Origin: Allorhodoferax sp032337135
Lineage (GTDB): Bacteria; Pseudomonadota; Gammaproteobacteria; Burkholderiales; Burkholderiaceae_C
Assembly (NCBI RefSeq): GCF_032337135.1
Contig: NZ_JAVXZZ010000001.1
Coordinates: 1,240,001 to 1,304,000 of the forward strand
Length of the DNA: 64,000 nucleotides
Reading direction: 5' to 3'
Below the pieces are notes generated by a model. The model was given only the letters and a program-made list of their open reading frames with translations. It ran no database searches and had not been told where the DNA came from. Position 1 is the first letter of the stretch, and every line of letters starts with the position of its first letter. The position numbers and the translations under genes were made by a program. This document shows positions 43,138 to 50,649 of the stretch, one piece after another.

Positions 43138-43159
43138 GCTGCCAAATCAATTTGGCAGC
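43138..43159. terminator. Palindrome between convergent genes, possible factor-independent stop
   Basis: GCTGCCAAAT-CA-ATTTGGCAGC: a perfect 10 bp stem with a 2 nt loop, placed 12 bp after one stop codon and 2 bp before the apt stop. There is no T-tract on either side, so it may be a weak bidirectional terminator or an RNA-stabilising end. Confidence 0.45.
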
Positions 43160-43161
43160 AG

Positions 43162-43716
43162 TCAGTGGCCCGCAAAGTCCACCAGCGTGAACAGCGACAG
43201 TCCCGCCGCGCGCAGTTTTTCGGAACCGCCCAGCTCCGGCAGGTCGACAATGGCTGCGCCCTCCATCACCACGGCACCCTGGCGCTCCAGCAACTTCTTT
43301 CCCGCCATCATCGTGCCTCCGGTGGCGATCAGGTCGTCAATCAGCAGAACGCGATCACCGGGACGTACTGCGTCGGTATGCAGCTCCACCGTGGCGCTCC
43401 CATATTCGAGTTCGTAGGTCTCCTCCACCGTCGTGAACGGCAACTTGCCCTTCTTGCGGATCGGTACAAACCCAACGTTCAACTCATAGGCGACCACCGC
43501 ACCGAGGATGAAGCCGCGGGCATCCAACCCGGCAACGACATCCGGACGCAGCTGCGGATCCATGTAGCGGTGCACGAAGGCATCGATCAGTACGCGAAAC
43601 ACCTTGGCGTCCTGCAGCAAGGGCGTGATGTCACGGAATTGAACCCCCGGAGCCGGCCAATCGGGCACGGTGCGCACGTGGTCCTTGAGATACTGATTGA
43701 CACTTTGGTGGTGCAT
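43162..43716 (-). CDS. apt: Adenine phosphoribosyltransferase
   Basis: Apt salvages adenine by joining it to PRPP to make AMP. The 184-residue protein has the PRPP-binding motif VLLIDDLIATGGT at about 130-142 and the base-binding region GLDARGFILG typical of Apt. The N-terminal VRTVPDWPAPGVQFRDITPLL block is also diagnostic. GGAAGAAA precedes the ATG. It is 37 bp downstream of the Kef-type antiporter gene on the same strand. Confidence 0.96.
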   Translation of the reverse strand: MHHQSVNQYLKDHVRTVPDWPAPGVQFRDITPLLQDAKVFRVLIDAFVHRYMDPQLRPDVVAGLDARGFILGAVVAYELNVGFVPIRKKGKLPFTTVEETYELEYGSATVELHTDAVRPGDRVLLIDDLIATGGTMMAGKKLLERQGAVVMEGAAIVDLPELGGSEKLRAAGLSLFTLVDFAGH

Positions 43717-43753
43717 GGCTGTTTCTTCCGCGAGTCAGGTTGCAGCGATTGTC

Positions 43754-45754
43754 TCAGGCCGCGGCGGGAGCGGCACCGCGTACCAACGTTTGCTCGGCGC
43801 GCGCAAGCGCATCGGGCAGTCCACGGAGAACCAGGGTATCGCCAGGAAACAGCGCGGTCTGCCCAGTGCAGTCGGCATGACTTCCATCGCCGCGCCGTAG
43901 CGTGACCACACTGACGTCGTCCAACGCAAAACTGTCCATTGGCACACCGCTGCCATTCCAATGGGAGGGCAGTGCCACGGTGAGCAAGCGTTCCTGGTGT
44001 GTCTCAAGTGCCGTGTCGTCATCGGCACCGTGGAAGTAGCCGCGCAGCAGGCCATAGCGCGCATCGCGCTGGTCCTGCACGATGCGAATCACGCGCCGCA
44101 TCGGCACGCCGACCAAGGCCAGCGCGTGGCTGGCGAGCATCAGCGAGCCCTCGATGGACTCGGGAACCACTTCCGTGGCACCCGCAGCGCGGAATCGGTC
44201 CAGATGCTGGTCATCCTGCGTGCGGATGATCACCGGAACCTGCGGCGCATGCGACTGCACGTGCCGCAGGACCTTGAGGCTTGCCTCAGGCGCATCGAGG
44301 TAGGTGACGACGACGGCACTGGCACGCGACAGGCCGGCCGCCACCAACGACTGTAGTCGGGCGCAGTCTCCGTAAACGACCGACAGGCCGGCCTGCACGG
44401 CTTGCTGCACACGGTCGGGGTCGAGATCCAACGCCAAGTAGGGGATCTTTTCAGACTCCAGAATGCGCGCAAGGTTCTGCCCGCAACGCCCGAAGCCGCA
44501 GATCAGCACATGTTCACGCGCGTCCATCGAGCGGCGTGCGATGGTGGTCAGCTGCAGCGACTGCAACAACCACTCGCTGGCAACCAGGCGCAGCACGATA
44601 CGGTTGGAGTACATCACCACCAACGGCGTGGCCAGCATCGACAGCACCATGCTGGCCAGAATGGGGTTGAGCAGCGCAGGCGTCACCAAAGCGCTGTCTT
44701 GTGCCAGTGCCAGCAGCACGAAGCCGAACTCACCGGCCTGCGCCAGATACAAGCCGGTGCGCAGGGAAATGCCGGGTGACGCACCCAGGCCACGCGCCAG
44801 CATCGTCACCAAGGCCGCCTTGAACAGTGTCGGAAGTACCAGCAATGCCAGAACCAATCCCCACTGGTCGACTACCGCGTGCCAATCGAGCAGCATGCCC
44901 ACACTGATGAAGAACAAGCCCAGCAAGACGTCATGGAAGGGGCGGATGTCGGCCTCCACCTGGTGCTTGAATTCCGTTTCGGCAATCAGCATGCCAGCAA
45001 TGAAGGCCCCGAGTGCCAGACTCAAGCCGGCCAGTTCCGTCAACCAAGCAAGGCCCAGCGTCAGTAGCAGCAGATTCAGCACGAACAGTTCCTCGCTCTG
45101 GCGCTTGGCCACGAGCCGTAACCAGTGCCGTAGAACGAAGGGCCCACCCTTGAGCAGAATCACCACCAACAGCGTGGCTTTCAGTGCGGCAACGCCCAGT
45201 GCCGTGGCGAGGTCGCTGCTCGGCGAGCCCAGTGCGGGGATGAGCACCAACAGGGGGACCACGGCCAGATCCTGGAACAGCAGTACGCCCATGACCCGCT
45301 TGCCGTGTTCGGACTCCAGTTCCAGCCGTTCCGACAGCAGCTTCACCACGATGGCCGTGCTGCTCATGGCCAGGGCACTGGCCAAGGCCAAGGCCGTTTT
45401 CCAGTTGAGACCGGACCAACTGGTGGTGAATGCCGCCAGCGCAAGAACCACCGCGCTGGCCAGTACCATCGTGGCAGCTACCTGCAGGAATCCCAGTCCG
45501 AAAACGTGCGAGCGGATGGCCCAGAGTTTGGGGAGGTTGAATTCGAGTCCGATCACGAACATCAGGAAGACCACGCCGAATTCGCCCAGATGGCGCACGC
45601 TACCGGCACTTTGCGCCAGGGCCAAGGCATTGGGGCCGATGAGCACGCCCACGGCCAGATACCCCAGCATGGGCGGCAACTTGAGGAAGCGGCATGCCAC
45701 CACGCCAAGCACGGCGGCCAGCAGATACAGCAGGGTAATTTCCAGCCCGGTCAT
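43754..45754 (-). CDS. Kef-type monovalent cation:proton antiporter (CPA2)
   Basis: A 666-residue CPA2 transporter. The first ~385 residues hold 12-13 membrane helices of the Na+/H+ exchanger fold. A cytosolic TrkA-N (RCK) domain follows (VLICGFGRCGQNLARIL, Rossmann GxGxxG) and a TrkA-C domain near the C-terminus. The KefB/KefC family exports K+ in exchange for protons, often gated by glutathione adducts; gating cannot be read here. The ATG at 45754 is preferred to GTG 45760: TACCAT sits exactly 6 nt upstream of it, and no ribosome site is seen. It is divergent from kdsD. Confidence 0.9.
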   Translation of the reverse strand: MTGLEITLLYLLAAVLGVVACRFLKLPPMLGYLAVGVLIGPNALALAQSAGSVRHLGEFGVVFLMFVIGLEFNLPKLWAIRSHVFGLGFLQVAATMVLASAVVLALAAFTTSWSGLNWKTALALASALAMSSTAIVVKLLSERLELESEHGKRVMGVLLFQDLAVVPLLVLIPALGSPSSDLATALGVAALKATLLVVILLKGGPFVLRHWLRLVAKRQSEELFVLNLLLLTLGLAWLTELAGLSLALGAFIAGMLIAETEFKHQVEADIRPFHDVLLGLFFISVGMLLDWHAVVDQWGLVLALLVLPTLFKAALVTMLARGLGASPGISLRTGLYLAQAGEFGFVLLALAQDSALVTPALLNPILASMVLSMLATPLVVMYSNRIVLRLVASEWLLQSLQLTTIARRSMDAREHVLICGFGRCGQNLARILESEKIPYLALDLDPDRVQQAVQAGLSVVYGDCARLQSLVAAGLSRASAVVVTYLDAPEASLKVLRHVQSHAPQVPVIIRTQDDQHLDRFRAAGATEVVPESIEGSLMLASHALALVGVPMRRVIRIVQDQRDARYGLLRGYFHGADDDTALETHQERLLTVALPSHWNGSGVPMDSFALDDVSVVTLRRGDGSHADCTGQTALFPGDTLVLRGLPDALARAEQTLVRGAAPAAA

Positions 45755-45760
45755 GGGCAC

Positions 45761-45766
45761 ATGGTA
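45761..45766 (-). promoter_or_regulatory. -10 box TACCAT, 6 nt before the antiporter start
   Basis: TACCAT-N6-ATG on the minus strand. It lies 20 bp from the oppositely oriented kdsD -10 box, so the two promoters face each other back to back. Confidence 0.45.
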
Positions 45767-45786
45767 GCAAGGCCCGGTACCCCCGA

Positions 45787-45792
45787 TAAAAT
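45787..45792 (+). promoter_or_regulatory. -10 box TAAAAT, 6 nt before the kdsD start
   Basis: TAAAAT-N6-ATG with no ribosome site; member of the leaderless class. Confidence 0.5.
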
Positions 45793-45798
45793 GCCCGC

Positions 45799-46800
45799 AT
45801 GACCCTTGCTTCCCCGGCCCTCAGTGCCGTCCAGCGCGAACGTGCCCTCACCCTCGCCCACGAAACCTTCGACATCGAAGCCGCGGCGGTCGCCGGACTG
45901 CGCGCACGCACGGGAGAAGCCTTTGTCCGCGCGGTAGCGCGCGTGCTTGCGACCCCCGGTCGTGTGGTCGTCATGGGCATGGGCAAGAGTGGCCATGTCG
46001 GGCGCAAGATCGCCGCCACCTTGGCATCCACCGGCACCCCGGCCATGTTCGTGCATCCCGCCGAGGCCAGCCACGGGGACCTCGGCATGGTCACCACACA
46101 AGATGTGGTGCTGATGATTTCCAACAGTGGAGAGTCGCAGGAGATCGGGGCCATTCTGCCGGTGCTCAAGCGCTTGGGTGTCCCGCTCATCGCCATGACC
46201 GGCAATGGTCAGTCGTCGATGGCCCAGCACGCAGACATATGGTTGGACAGTGCGGTCGACAAGGAGGCCTGCCCGCTCAACCTGGCACCGACGGCCAGTA
46301 CCACGGCCCAGATGGCCCTGGGCGACGCCTTGGCCGTGGCCTTGCTGGATGCGCGGGGCTTCAAGGCCGAAGATTTTGCCCGCTCACACCCCGGCGGTGC
46401 ACTCGGGCGCAAGTTGCTGACCCATGTGAGTGACCTCATGCGCACAGGCGATGCCCTGCCCTGTGTGGCACCGGATACCGTGTTTTCCGATGTGATGCGC
46501 GAAATGAGTCACAAGGGCATGGGGGCCGCCATTGTGTGTGATGCCGACGGGCGGGCCATCGGCATCTTTACCGACGGTGACTTGCGCCGCTTGGTGGAAC
46601 AGGGCGTGGACCTGCGCAGCAAGAATGCCAGCGATGTCATGCATGCGAATCCGCGCACGATCCGTGCCGACCGGCTGGCGGTCGAGGCTGCGGAACTGAT
46701 GGAGCAGCACCGTATCACCAGTGTGCTGGTGGTGGACGCGCAGGATCGGCTACGCGGAGCCCTGAGCATCAACGATCTGCTGCGGGCCAAGGTGATTTGA
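45799..46800 (+). CDS. kdsD: Arabinose-5-phosphate isomerase
   Basis: KdsD converts ribulose 5-phosphate to arabinose 5-phosphate, the first step to KDO for lipopolysaccharide. The 333-residue protein has a SIS sugar-isomerase domain (about 40-180; MGMGKSGHVGRKIAATLASTG, then SNSGES) and two CBS domains (about 215-268 and 280-333), the KpsF/GutQ architecture. It starts an operon with kdsC (1 bp overlap), lptC and an SDR gene. The divergent Kef-type gene starts 44 bp away. The leaderless-type -10 is described separately. Confidence 0.95.
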   Translation: MTLASPALSAVQRERALTLAHETFDIEAAAVAGLRARTGEAFVRAVARVLATPGRVVVMGMGKSGHVGRKIAATLASTGTPAMFVHPAEASHGDLGMVTTQDVVLMISNSGESQEIGAILPVLKRLGVPLIAMTGNGQSSMAQHADIWLDSAVDKEACPLNLAPTASTTAQMALGDALAVALLDARGFKAEDFARSHPGGALGRKLLTHVSDLMRTGDALPCVAPDTVFSDVMREMSHKGMGAAIVCDADGRAIGIFTDGDLRRLVEQGVDLRSKNASDVMHANPRTIRADRLAVEAAELMEQHRITSVLVVDAQDRLRGALSINDLLRAKVI

Positions 46801-47348
46801 TGCAGCCGATCATCCAGTTCGATCCCGTGCTGCTGCTGCGAGCGCAAGATATCCGGGTGCTGTTCCTGGATGTGGACGGCGTGCTGACCGACGGTGGGCT
46901 GCTGTACAGCGAAAGCGGTGAAACCCTCAAGCGTTTCAACACCCTCGATGGCCATGGCCTGAAGATGCTGCAGAAAGGTGGCATCACGCCGGTGGTGATC
47001 ACGGGGCGCGACTCGCAACCGCTGCGCGTGCGTCTGCAGGCGCTGGGCATCACCCATGCCCACTATGGAACCGAAGACAAGCGCCCGGCCGCCGAGCACA
47101 GTCTGGCCCAACTGGGATGCACTTGGGCGAATGCGGCGGCCATGGGTGACGATTGGCCGGATTTGCCAATGATGCTCGGAGCCGCATTGGCCTGTGCGCC
47201 GGCCAATGCGCATTGCGAAGTGGCGGCACGCGCGCACTACGTCACACGTGCACAGGGGGGGCACGGGGCCGTGCGCGAAGTATGTGACCTGCTGCTGACA
47301 GCCAGTGGACGCTATGTCGAGCTGCTGGGCGGCTACGGGCACCCATGA
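46800..47348 (+). CDS. kdsC: 3-deoxy-D-manno-octulosonate 8-phosphate phosphatase
   Basis: KdsC dephosphorylates KDO 8-phosphate. The 182-residue HAD-superfamily enzyme has the motif I LFLDVDGVLTDG with nucleophile and acid Asp, motif II VITGRDS, and motif III/IV MGDDWPDLPMM; the short form has no cap domain, as is normal for KdsC, which is a tetramer. The ATG overlaps the kdsD stop by one base, and the end overlaps lptC by 4 nt. Confidence 0.94.
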   Translation: MQPIIQFDPVLLLRAQDIRVLFLDVDGVLTDGGLLYSESGETLKRFNTLDGHGLKMLQKGGITPVVITGRDSQPLRVRLQALGITHAHYGTEDKRPAAEHSLAQLGCTWANAAAMGDDWPDLPMMLGAALACAPANAHCEVAARAHYVTRAQGGHGAVREVCDLLLTASGRYVELLGGYGHP

Positions 47349-47989
47349 CCTGGATGCATCGCCTGTGGGAGCGGGTGCTCCTGTACTTGCCACTGTTGTT
47401 CATGGGCGCACTGGCGCTGGGCACCTATTGGTTGGTTCGTACCACCCCCGCGCCTGACGCCGAAGCCGGCGTGTCGGGCAGCGCACCTGCGGGGCCCGAC
47501 TATTTCCTGGAAGGTTTTGTCATGCGTGCCTTCGACGCCAGCGGGCGTATGCGCACCGAAGTTACCGGCGACAAGGCCACCCATTTCCCGGACGCCAAGC
47601 GCATCGCCATTGAGCAGGTGCGCATCCGCAGCATTGACAGCGCCGGGAACACCACCACGGCCACGGCGAATACGGCGTGGACCGACGATGCGCAGACACA
47701 GGTCGAGCTGCGGGGGCAGGCCCGGGTGGTTCGCGAGGGTCGTGGTGACGCCAAGGGTGGCGCGTCTGAGCGCAGTGAATACCGCGGCGAATATCTGCTG
47801 GCCCACTTCAAGGACGAAACCGTGCGTTCTGACCAGCCAGTGGAGTTGACGCGGGGCAATGGCGACCGGTTCACTGCCGATGCGCTGCACTATGACCAGC
47901 GCGGCCGCAACCTGCGATTGGACGGGCGTGTACGGGGCACACTGGTGCCCCGAGACGGCAGCAGTACAGGAAAGAACACAGCACCATGA
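47345..47989 (+). CDS. lptC: LPS export protein LptC
   Basis: LptC is the bitopic inner-membrane part of the lipopolysaccharide transport bridge, handing LPS from LptBFG to LptA. The 214-residue protein has one membrane helix (about 11-32) and a periplasmic beta-jellyroll (about 50-195, repeated V-x-x-x strands such as FRMRTEVTGDKATHFPD-like MRTEVTGDKATHFPDAK). It is coupled to kdsC by a 4 nt overlap and to the SDR gene by another. lptA and lptB, which often follow, are absent here. Confidence 0.88.
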   Translation: MTWMHRLWERVLLYLPLLFMGALALGTYWLVRTTPAPDAEAGVSGSAPAGPDYFLEGFVMRAFDASGRMRTEVTGDKATHFPDAKRIAIEQVRIRSIDSAGNTTTATANTAWTDDAQTQVELRGQARVVREGRGDAKGGASERSEYRGEYLLAHFKDETVRSDQPVELTRGNGDRFTADALHYDQRGRNLRLDGRVRGTLVPRDGSSTGKNTAP

Positions 47990-48762
47990 GCACGTCCCTG
48001 GCATACATCACCGGCGCATCCAGCGGTTTGGGGCAGGCCTTGGCCTTGCGTTACTACCAAGCAGGCTACCGGCTGGCGCTGGTGGCGCGCCGCACCGAGG
48101 CTGTAACGGACTGGGCGCGCAGCCAGGGTCTGGATACGAACCGCCTGGCAGTCTATGGCGCCGATGTTTCGGTGATCGACAGCATCGTCCAGGCCGGGCA
48201 GCAATGCCTCGTGGACCAGGGCATTCCTGATGTCGTCATTGCATGCGCCGGGTTCAGTACCGGCGTCGACATCCGCTATCGCGAAGATCTGGACGTGATG
48301 GCACGTACCTTCGCCACCAACAATGTGGGCACGGCGGCTACCTTCCACCCTTTCATCGCCGCCATGGTGGCGCGCGGTACCGGTGCCCTGGTGGGTGTGG
48401 CCAGTGTGCACGGCATCCGTGGCATGCCCGGCCATGGGGCCTATTGCCCGAGCAAGGCCGGTGTCATCAGCTTTTGCGAATCCCTGCGTGGCGAGTTGAA
48501 AGCCAGTGGCGTGAAGGTGGTGACCATCGTGCCGGGCTATATCGACACGCCGCTCACGCAAGGCAATACCTACTCCATGCCATTTCTCATGCCAGCGTCG
48601 CAATTTGCCGACGCAGCCTACAACGCCATCGATCGCGGCAGCAGCTACCGGGTCATTCCGTGGCAGATGGGTGTGGTCGCCAAGTTCCTGCGCGTTCTGC
48701 CCAATTGGGCATTCGACAAGCTGTTCGCCGGACGACCCCGCAAACCGCGGTCACCGACGTGA
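47986..48762 (+). CDS. SDR family oxidoreductase
   Basis: A 258-residue classical short-chain dehydrogenase. The cofactor motif TGASSGLG is at residues 10-17, a Ser lies in the ASVHG strand, and the catalytic YxxxK is YCPSK at about 152-156. The Arg pair after the second strand (VARRTEAV) suggests NADPH. The substrate is unknown. It ends the kdsD-kdsC-lptC transcript and is followed by a strong terminator, so it may have an LPS- or lipid-linked job, though that is only suggested by position. Confidence 0.9.
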   Translation: MSTSLAYITGASSGLGQALALRYYQAGYRLALVARRTEAVTDWARSQGLDTNRLAVYGADVSVIDSIVQAGQQCLVDQGIPDVVIACAGFSTGVDIRYREDLDVMARTFATNNVGTAATFHPFIAAMVARGTGALVGVASVHGIRGMPGHGAYCPSKAGVISFCESLRGELKASGVKVVTIVPGYIDTPLTQGNTYSMPFLMPASQFADAAYNAIDRGSSYRVIPWQMGVVAKFLRVLPNWAFDKLFAGRPRKPRSPT

Positions 48763-48788
48763 AGGCTGGCGCACTGCAGAATAACAAA

Positions 48789-48814
48789 AAGGACCCGAAG
48801 GTCCTTTTTTTTTT
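48789..48814 (+). terminator. Intrinsic terminator after the kdsD-lptC-SDR operon
   Basis: GGACC (48791-48795), a CGAA loop, GGTCC (48800-48804), flanked by five As and followed by ten Ts. The A-tract on the left would also serve the convergent gene at 48842. Confidence 0.85.
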
Positions 48815-48823
48815 GTGGGTGTC

Positions 48824-48841
48824 TGTGCAGACAGCTAGCGA
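48824..48841 (-). repeat. Comamonadaceae-type repeat, partial copy 9, minus orientation
   Basis: On the minus strand CGCTAGCTGTCTGCACA follows the stop codon of the RNA-binding-protein gene; the rest of the element is missing and a terminator takes its place. Confidence 0.5.
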
Positions 48842-49237
48842 TCAGTAACCGCCACCGCCGTAGCCGCCGCCACTGCGGCCACCGCCGCCGTAGCCGCCAC
48901 CACCGCTGCGGCCACCGCCGCCGTAGCCGCCACCACCACCGCCACCGCTGCGGGGGCCACCAAAGCCGCCGGTACGGGGAGGACGGGGTTCCATGGGACG
49001 GGCTTCATTCACCACCAGGCCACGGCCGCCGATTTGCTGACCGTTCATGGCGTTGATGGCGGTCTGGGCTTCAGCATCGCTGCCCATTTCCACGAAGCCG
49101 AAGCCCTTGGAACGGCCGGTGTCGCGCTCCATCATGACCTTCGCGCTGGTGACATTGCCGTGCGCAGAGAAAGCCTGCTGCAGGTCGTTGTCACGGAAGG
49201 AATAAGGCAGATTGCCCACGTAAAGTTTGTTGCCCAT
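48842..49237 (-). CDS. Glycine-rich RNA-binding protein (RRM)
   Basis: A 131-residue protein with one RNA recognition motif (residues about 3-80) and a Gly/Tyr/Arg-rich tail. RNP2 is LYVGNL and RNP1 is KGFGFVEM. The tail has imperfect repeats of GGYGGGGRSGGG, coded by tandem ~33 bp units. Such proteins in bacteria resemble cold-induced RNA-binding proteins and are thought to act as RNA chaperones. AGGAG lies 8 nt before ATG 49237, deciding the start. The 195 bp upstream spacer may hold a long leader, common for cold-responsive genes. Confidence 0.92.
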   Translation of the reverse strand: MGNKLYVGNLPYSFRDNDLQQAFSAHGNVTSAKVMMERDTGRSKGFGFVEMGSDAEAQTAINAMNGQQIGGRGLVVNEARPMEPRPPRTGGFGGPRSGGGGGGGYGGGGRSGGGGYGGGGRSGGGYGGGGY

Positions 49238-49432
49238 GGAGGGACTCCTCAAAATAACTCATAACGCGATGGAGTCCAAAACCGCAACCAACAAACCACA
49301 AAACGCTTTTTGGGATACGCGAACTGACCATGCACCGCAGACTTGCGGCCCCATGCAGGCACAGGACCACTACACCATTATGCGCGACTTTGCAAATGTG
49401 GTGGAAATATTTTCACTAGGGTTTTGCCGGAG

Positions 49433-49633
49433 TCAGTGGTCCGGCTCGGAATAGTTGCGCCATTGCTTCATGCTGTTGCGCATCGTCAGCATCTGGCGCT
49501 CGAACCGCGGACAGGCCTTGCAGACCAGCAGATGCATGCGCAGGGCCAGTCGGTCGGCCAGACCCAGCGACCGGTCTTCGCGCGCCACCATCAGCGCGGC
49601 CGCCTCTTTGCAGGTGCGTTGCATGAATCTCAT
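49433..49633 (-). CDS. Zinc-finger anti-sigma candidate (zf-HC2)
   Basis: A 66-residue cytoplasmic protein. A C..HxxxCxxC pattern is visible (C8; H39 L L V C43 K A C46), the hallmark of the ZAS anti-sigma zinc finger. There is no membrane helix, so it resembles a soluble anti-sigma factor. It overlaps the ECF sigma gene by 4 nt and is downstream of it, the usual sigma/anti-sigma order. It probably binds and restrains that sigma factor, perhaps with a redox- or metal-sensitive zinc. Confidence 0.8.
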   Translation of the reverse strand: MRFMQRTCKEAAALMVAREDRSLGLADRLALRMHLLVCKACPRFERQMLTMRNSMKQWRNYSEPDH

Positions 49634-50199
49634 GGGGTAGCCTCTTTGTGAAACCAGTTCTGCTCCAGGCATTCGCGCAGCCGCAAGCGGGCGCGGTGCA
49701 ACTGAACGTACAGGTTGGTCGGCGTCAGCTGCAGTTCCTTACAGATTTCCTCGCTCGACAGCTCCAGCCACTCGCGCATCAGGAACAGCCGTCCCTGCAC
49801 CGCCGGCAGCCGAGCCTGGCAGGCTTCGAGTACTTCCAGGAACTGGCGTTGGCGCAGGTCCTGCTCCGGATTGCCCCACTCCGAAGGCAGCTCCTGGAAA
49901 TGCCCGTCGGCAGTGAAGGCGATGAGTTCGAGCGGGTCGGTGCTCTCGTCCGCGTCGCCGGAGCCGACACAGACTTCGCGCGCGTGGTGGCGCAGCGCGT
50001 CGATGATCTTGTGCTTGAGGATGCCCACCAGCCAGGTCTTGAGTTGGGATCGCTGGCCGAAGGCCTGGGGACGGGACAGCGCCGCCAGCACGGTTTCCGA
50101 CACCGCATCCTCGGCCCACGCGTCGTTGCGCAGTTGCAGACGCGCAAAACCCAGCAGGTAGCCCCGCAGGTCTGCAACTTGTTGTTCGAGACTGGCCAT
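49630..50199 (-). CDS. ECF-type RNA polymerase sigma factor
   Basis: A 189-residue sigma70-family protein. Region 2 (about 12-75) has RNDAWAEDAVSETVLAAL and LKTWLVGILKHKIIDALR; region 4 (about 130-180) has PAVQGRLFLMREWLELSSEEICKELQLTPTNLYVQLHRARLRL, with the helix-turn-helix. The linker is acidic. It is divergent from a bufferin operon, with 171 bp between the starts, so it is the prime candidate to switch that operon on. The upstream frame extends further but ATG 50199 starts the sigma domain. Confidence 0.9.
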   Translation of the reverse strand: MASLEQQVADLRGYLLGFARLQLRNDAWAEDAVSETVLAALSRPQAFGQRSQLKTWLVGILKHKIIDALRHHAREVCVGSGDADESTDPLELIAFTADGHFQELPSEWGNPEQDLRQRQFLEVLEACQARLPAVQGRLFLMREWLELSSEEICKELQLTPTNLYVQLHRARLRLRECLEQNWFHKEATP

Positions 50200-50265
50200 G
50201 GTGCACGGAATTGGAAGGAGCGCACAGTGTAGCGGTGTGCCTGTCATGTCCGTGTTGCCGCGGTG

Positions 50266-50292
50266 TGTAAGAAATCGGCCGCTGGTGCGACT
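50266..50292 (+). promoter_or_regulatory. Candidate ECF-sigma promoter of the bufferin operon
   Basis: A TGTAAGA box (50266-50272) and a CGACT box (50288-50292) with about 15 bp between them, in the spacer between the sigma gene and bufA. The form resembles ECF promoters (AAC/AAG type -35, CG-rich -10) but I cannot match it to a known subgroup with certainty. Confidence 0.3.
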
Positions 50293-50370
50293 GATGCGCA
50301 CCGAACCACCATGGCCTCCGCAGGGCTTTGGTGGCGGTATATGCTTCAACCCATGACAAGGAACACCACC

Positions 50371-50643
50371 ATGAACCAACGTACCCTGATCGCCACCACC
50401 GCCGCTTCGCTGATGGCCCTGTCGCTCACCGCCGTGCCGGCCACAGCGCAGGAAAAGGAAAAATGCTACGGCATTGCCAAGGCCGGGCAGAACGACTGCG
50501 CCAACCTCTCGGGAACCCATTCCTGTGCAGGCCAGTCCAAGGTCGACATGAGCAAGGAAGACTGGAAGTACGTGGCCAAGGGTACCTGCAAGGATCTCAA
50601 GGGTCTGACCCAGGAGGAAGCCAAGAAGCTGATCAAGGGCTGA
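50371..50643 (+). CDS. bufA: BufA1-type bufferin precursor (DUF2282)
   Basis: A 90-residue DUF2282 protein. Residues 1-26 are a Sec signal peptide (ending AVPATA). The mature part has four cysteines at 32, 43, 52 and 73 in the family pattern (KCYGIAKAGQNDC; THSCAGQSK; KGTCKDL). Proteins of this family are bufferins: Cys residues are converted by an MNIO enzyme into thiooxazole-type groups that bind copper in the periplasm. The next genes encode that enzyme and its partner. AAGGA lies 8 nt before ATG 50371. Metal specificity of this copy is inferred. Confidence 0.9.
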   Translation: MNQRTLIATTAASLMALSLTAVPATAQEKEKCYGIAKAGQNDCANLSGTHSCAGQSKVDMSKEDWKYVAKGTCKDLKGLTQEEAKKLIKG

Positions 50644-50649
50644 TGGGCC

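Noticed and set aside
48842..48960. Regularly spaced GC-rich repeats that could suggest a CRISPR-like array
   Set aside because: They are tandem codons of the Gly/Tyr/Arg tail of the RNA-binding protein, in frame and without spacers.
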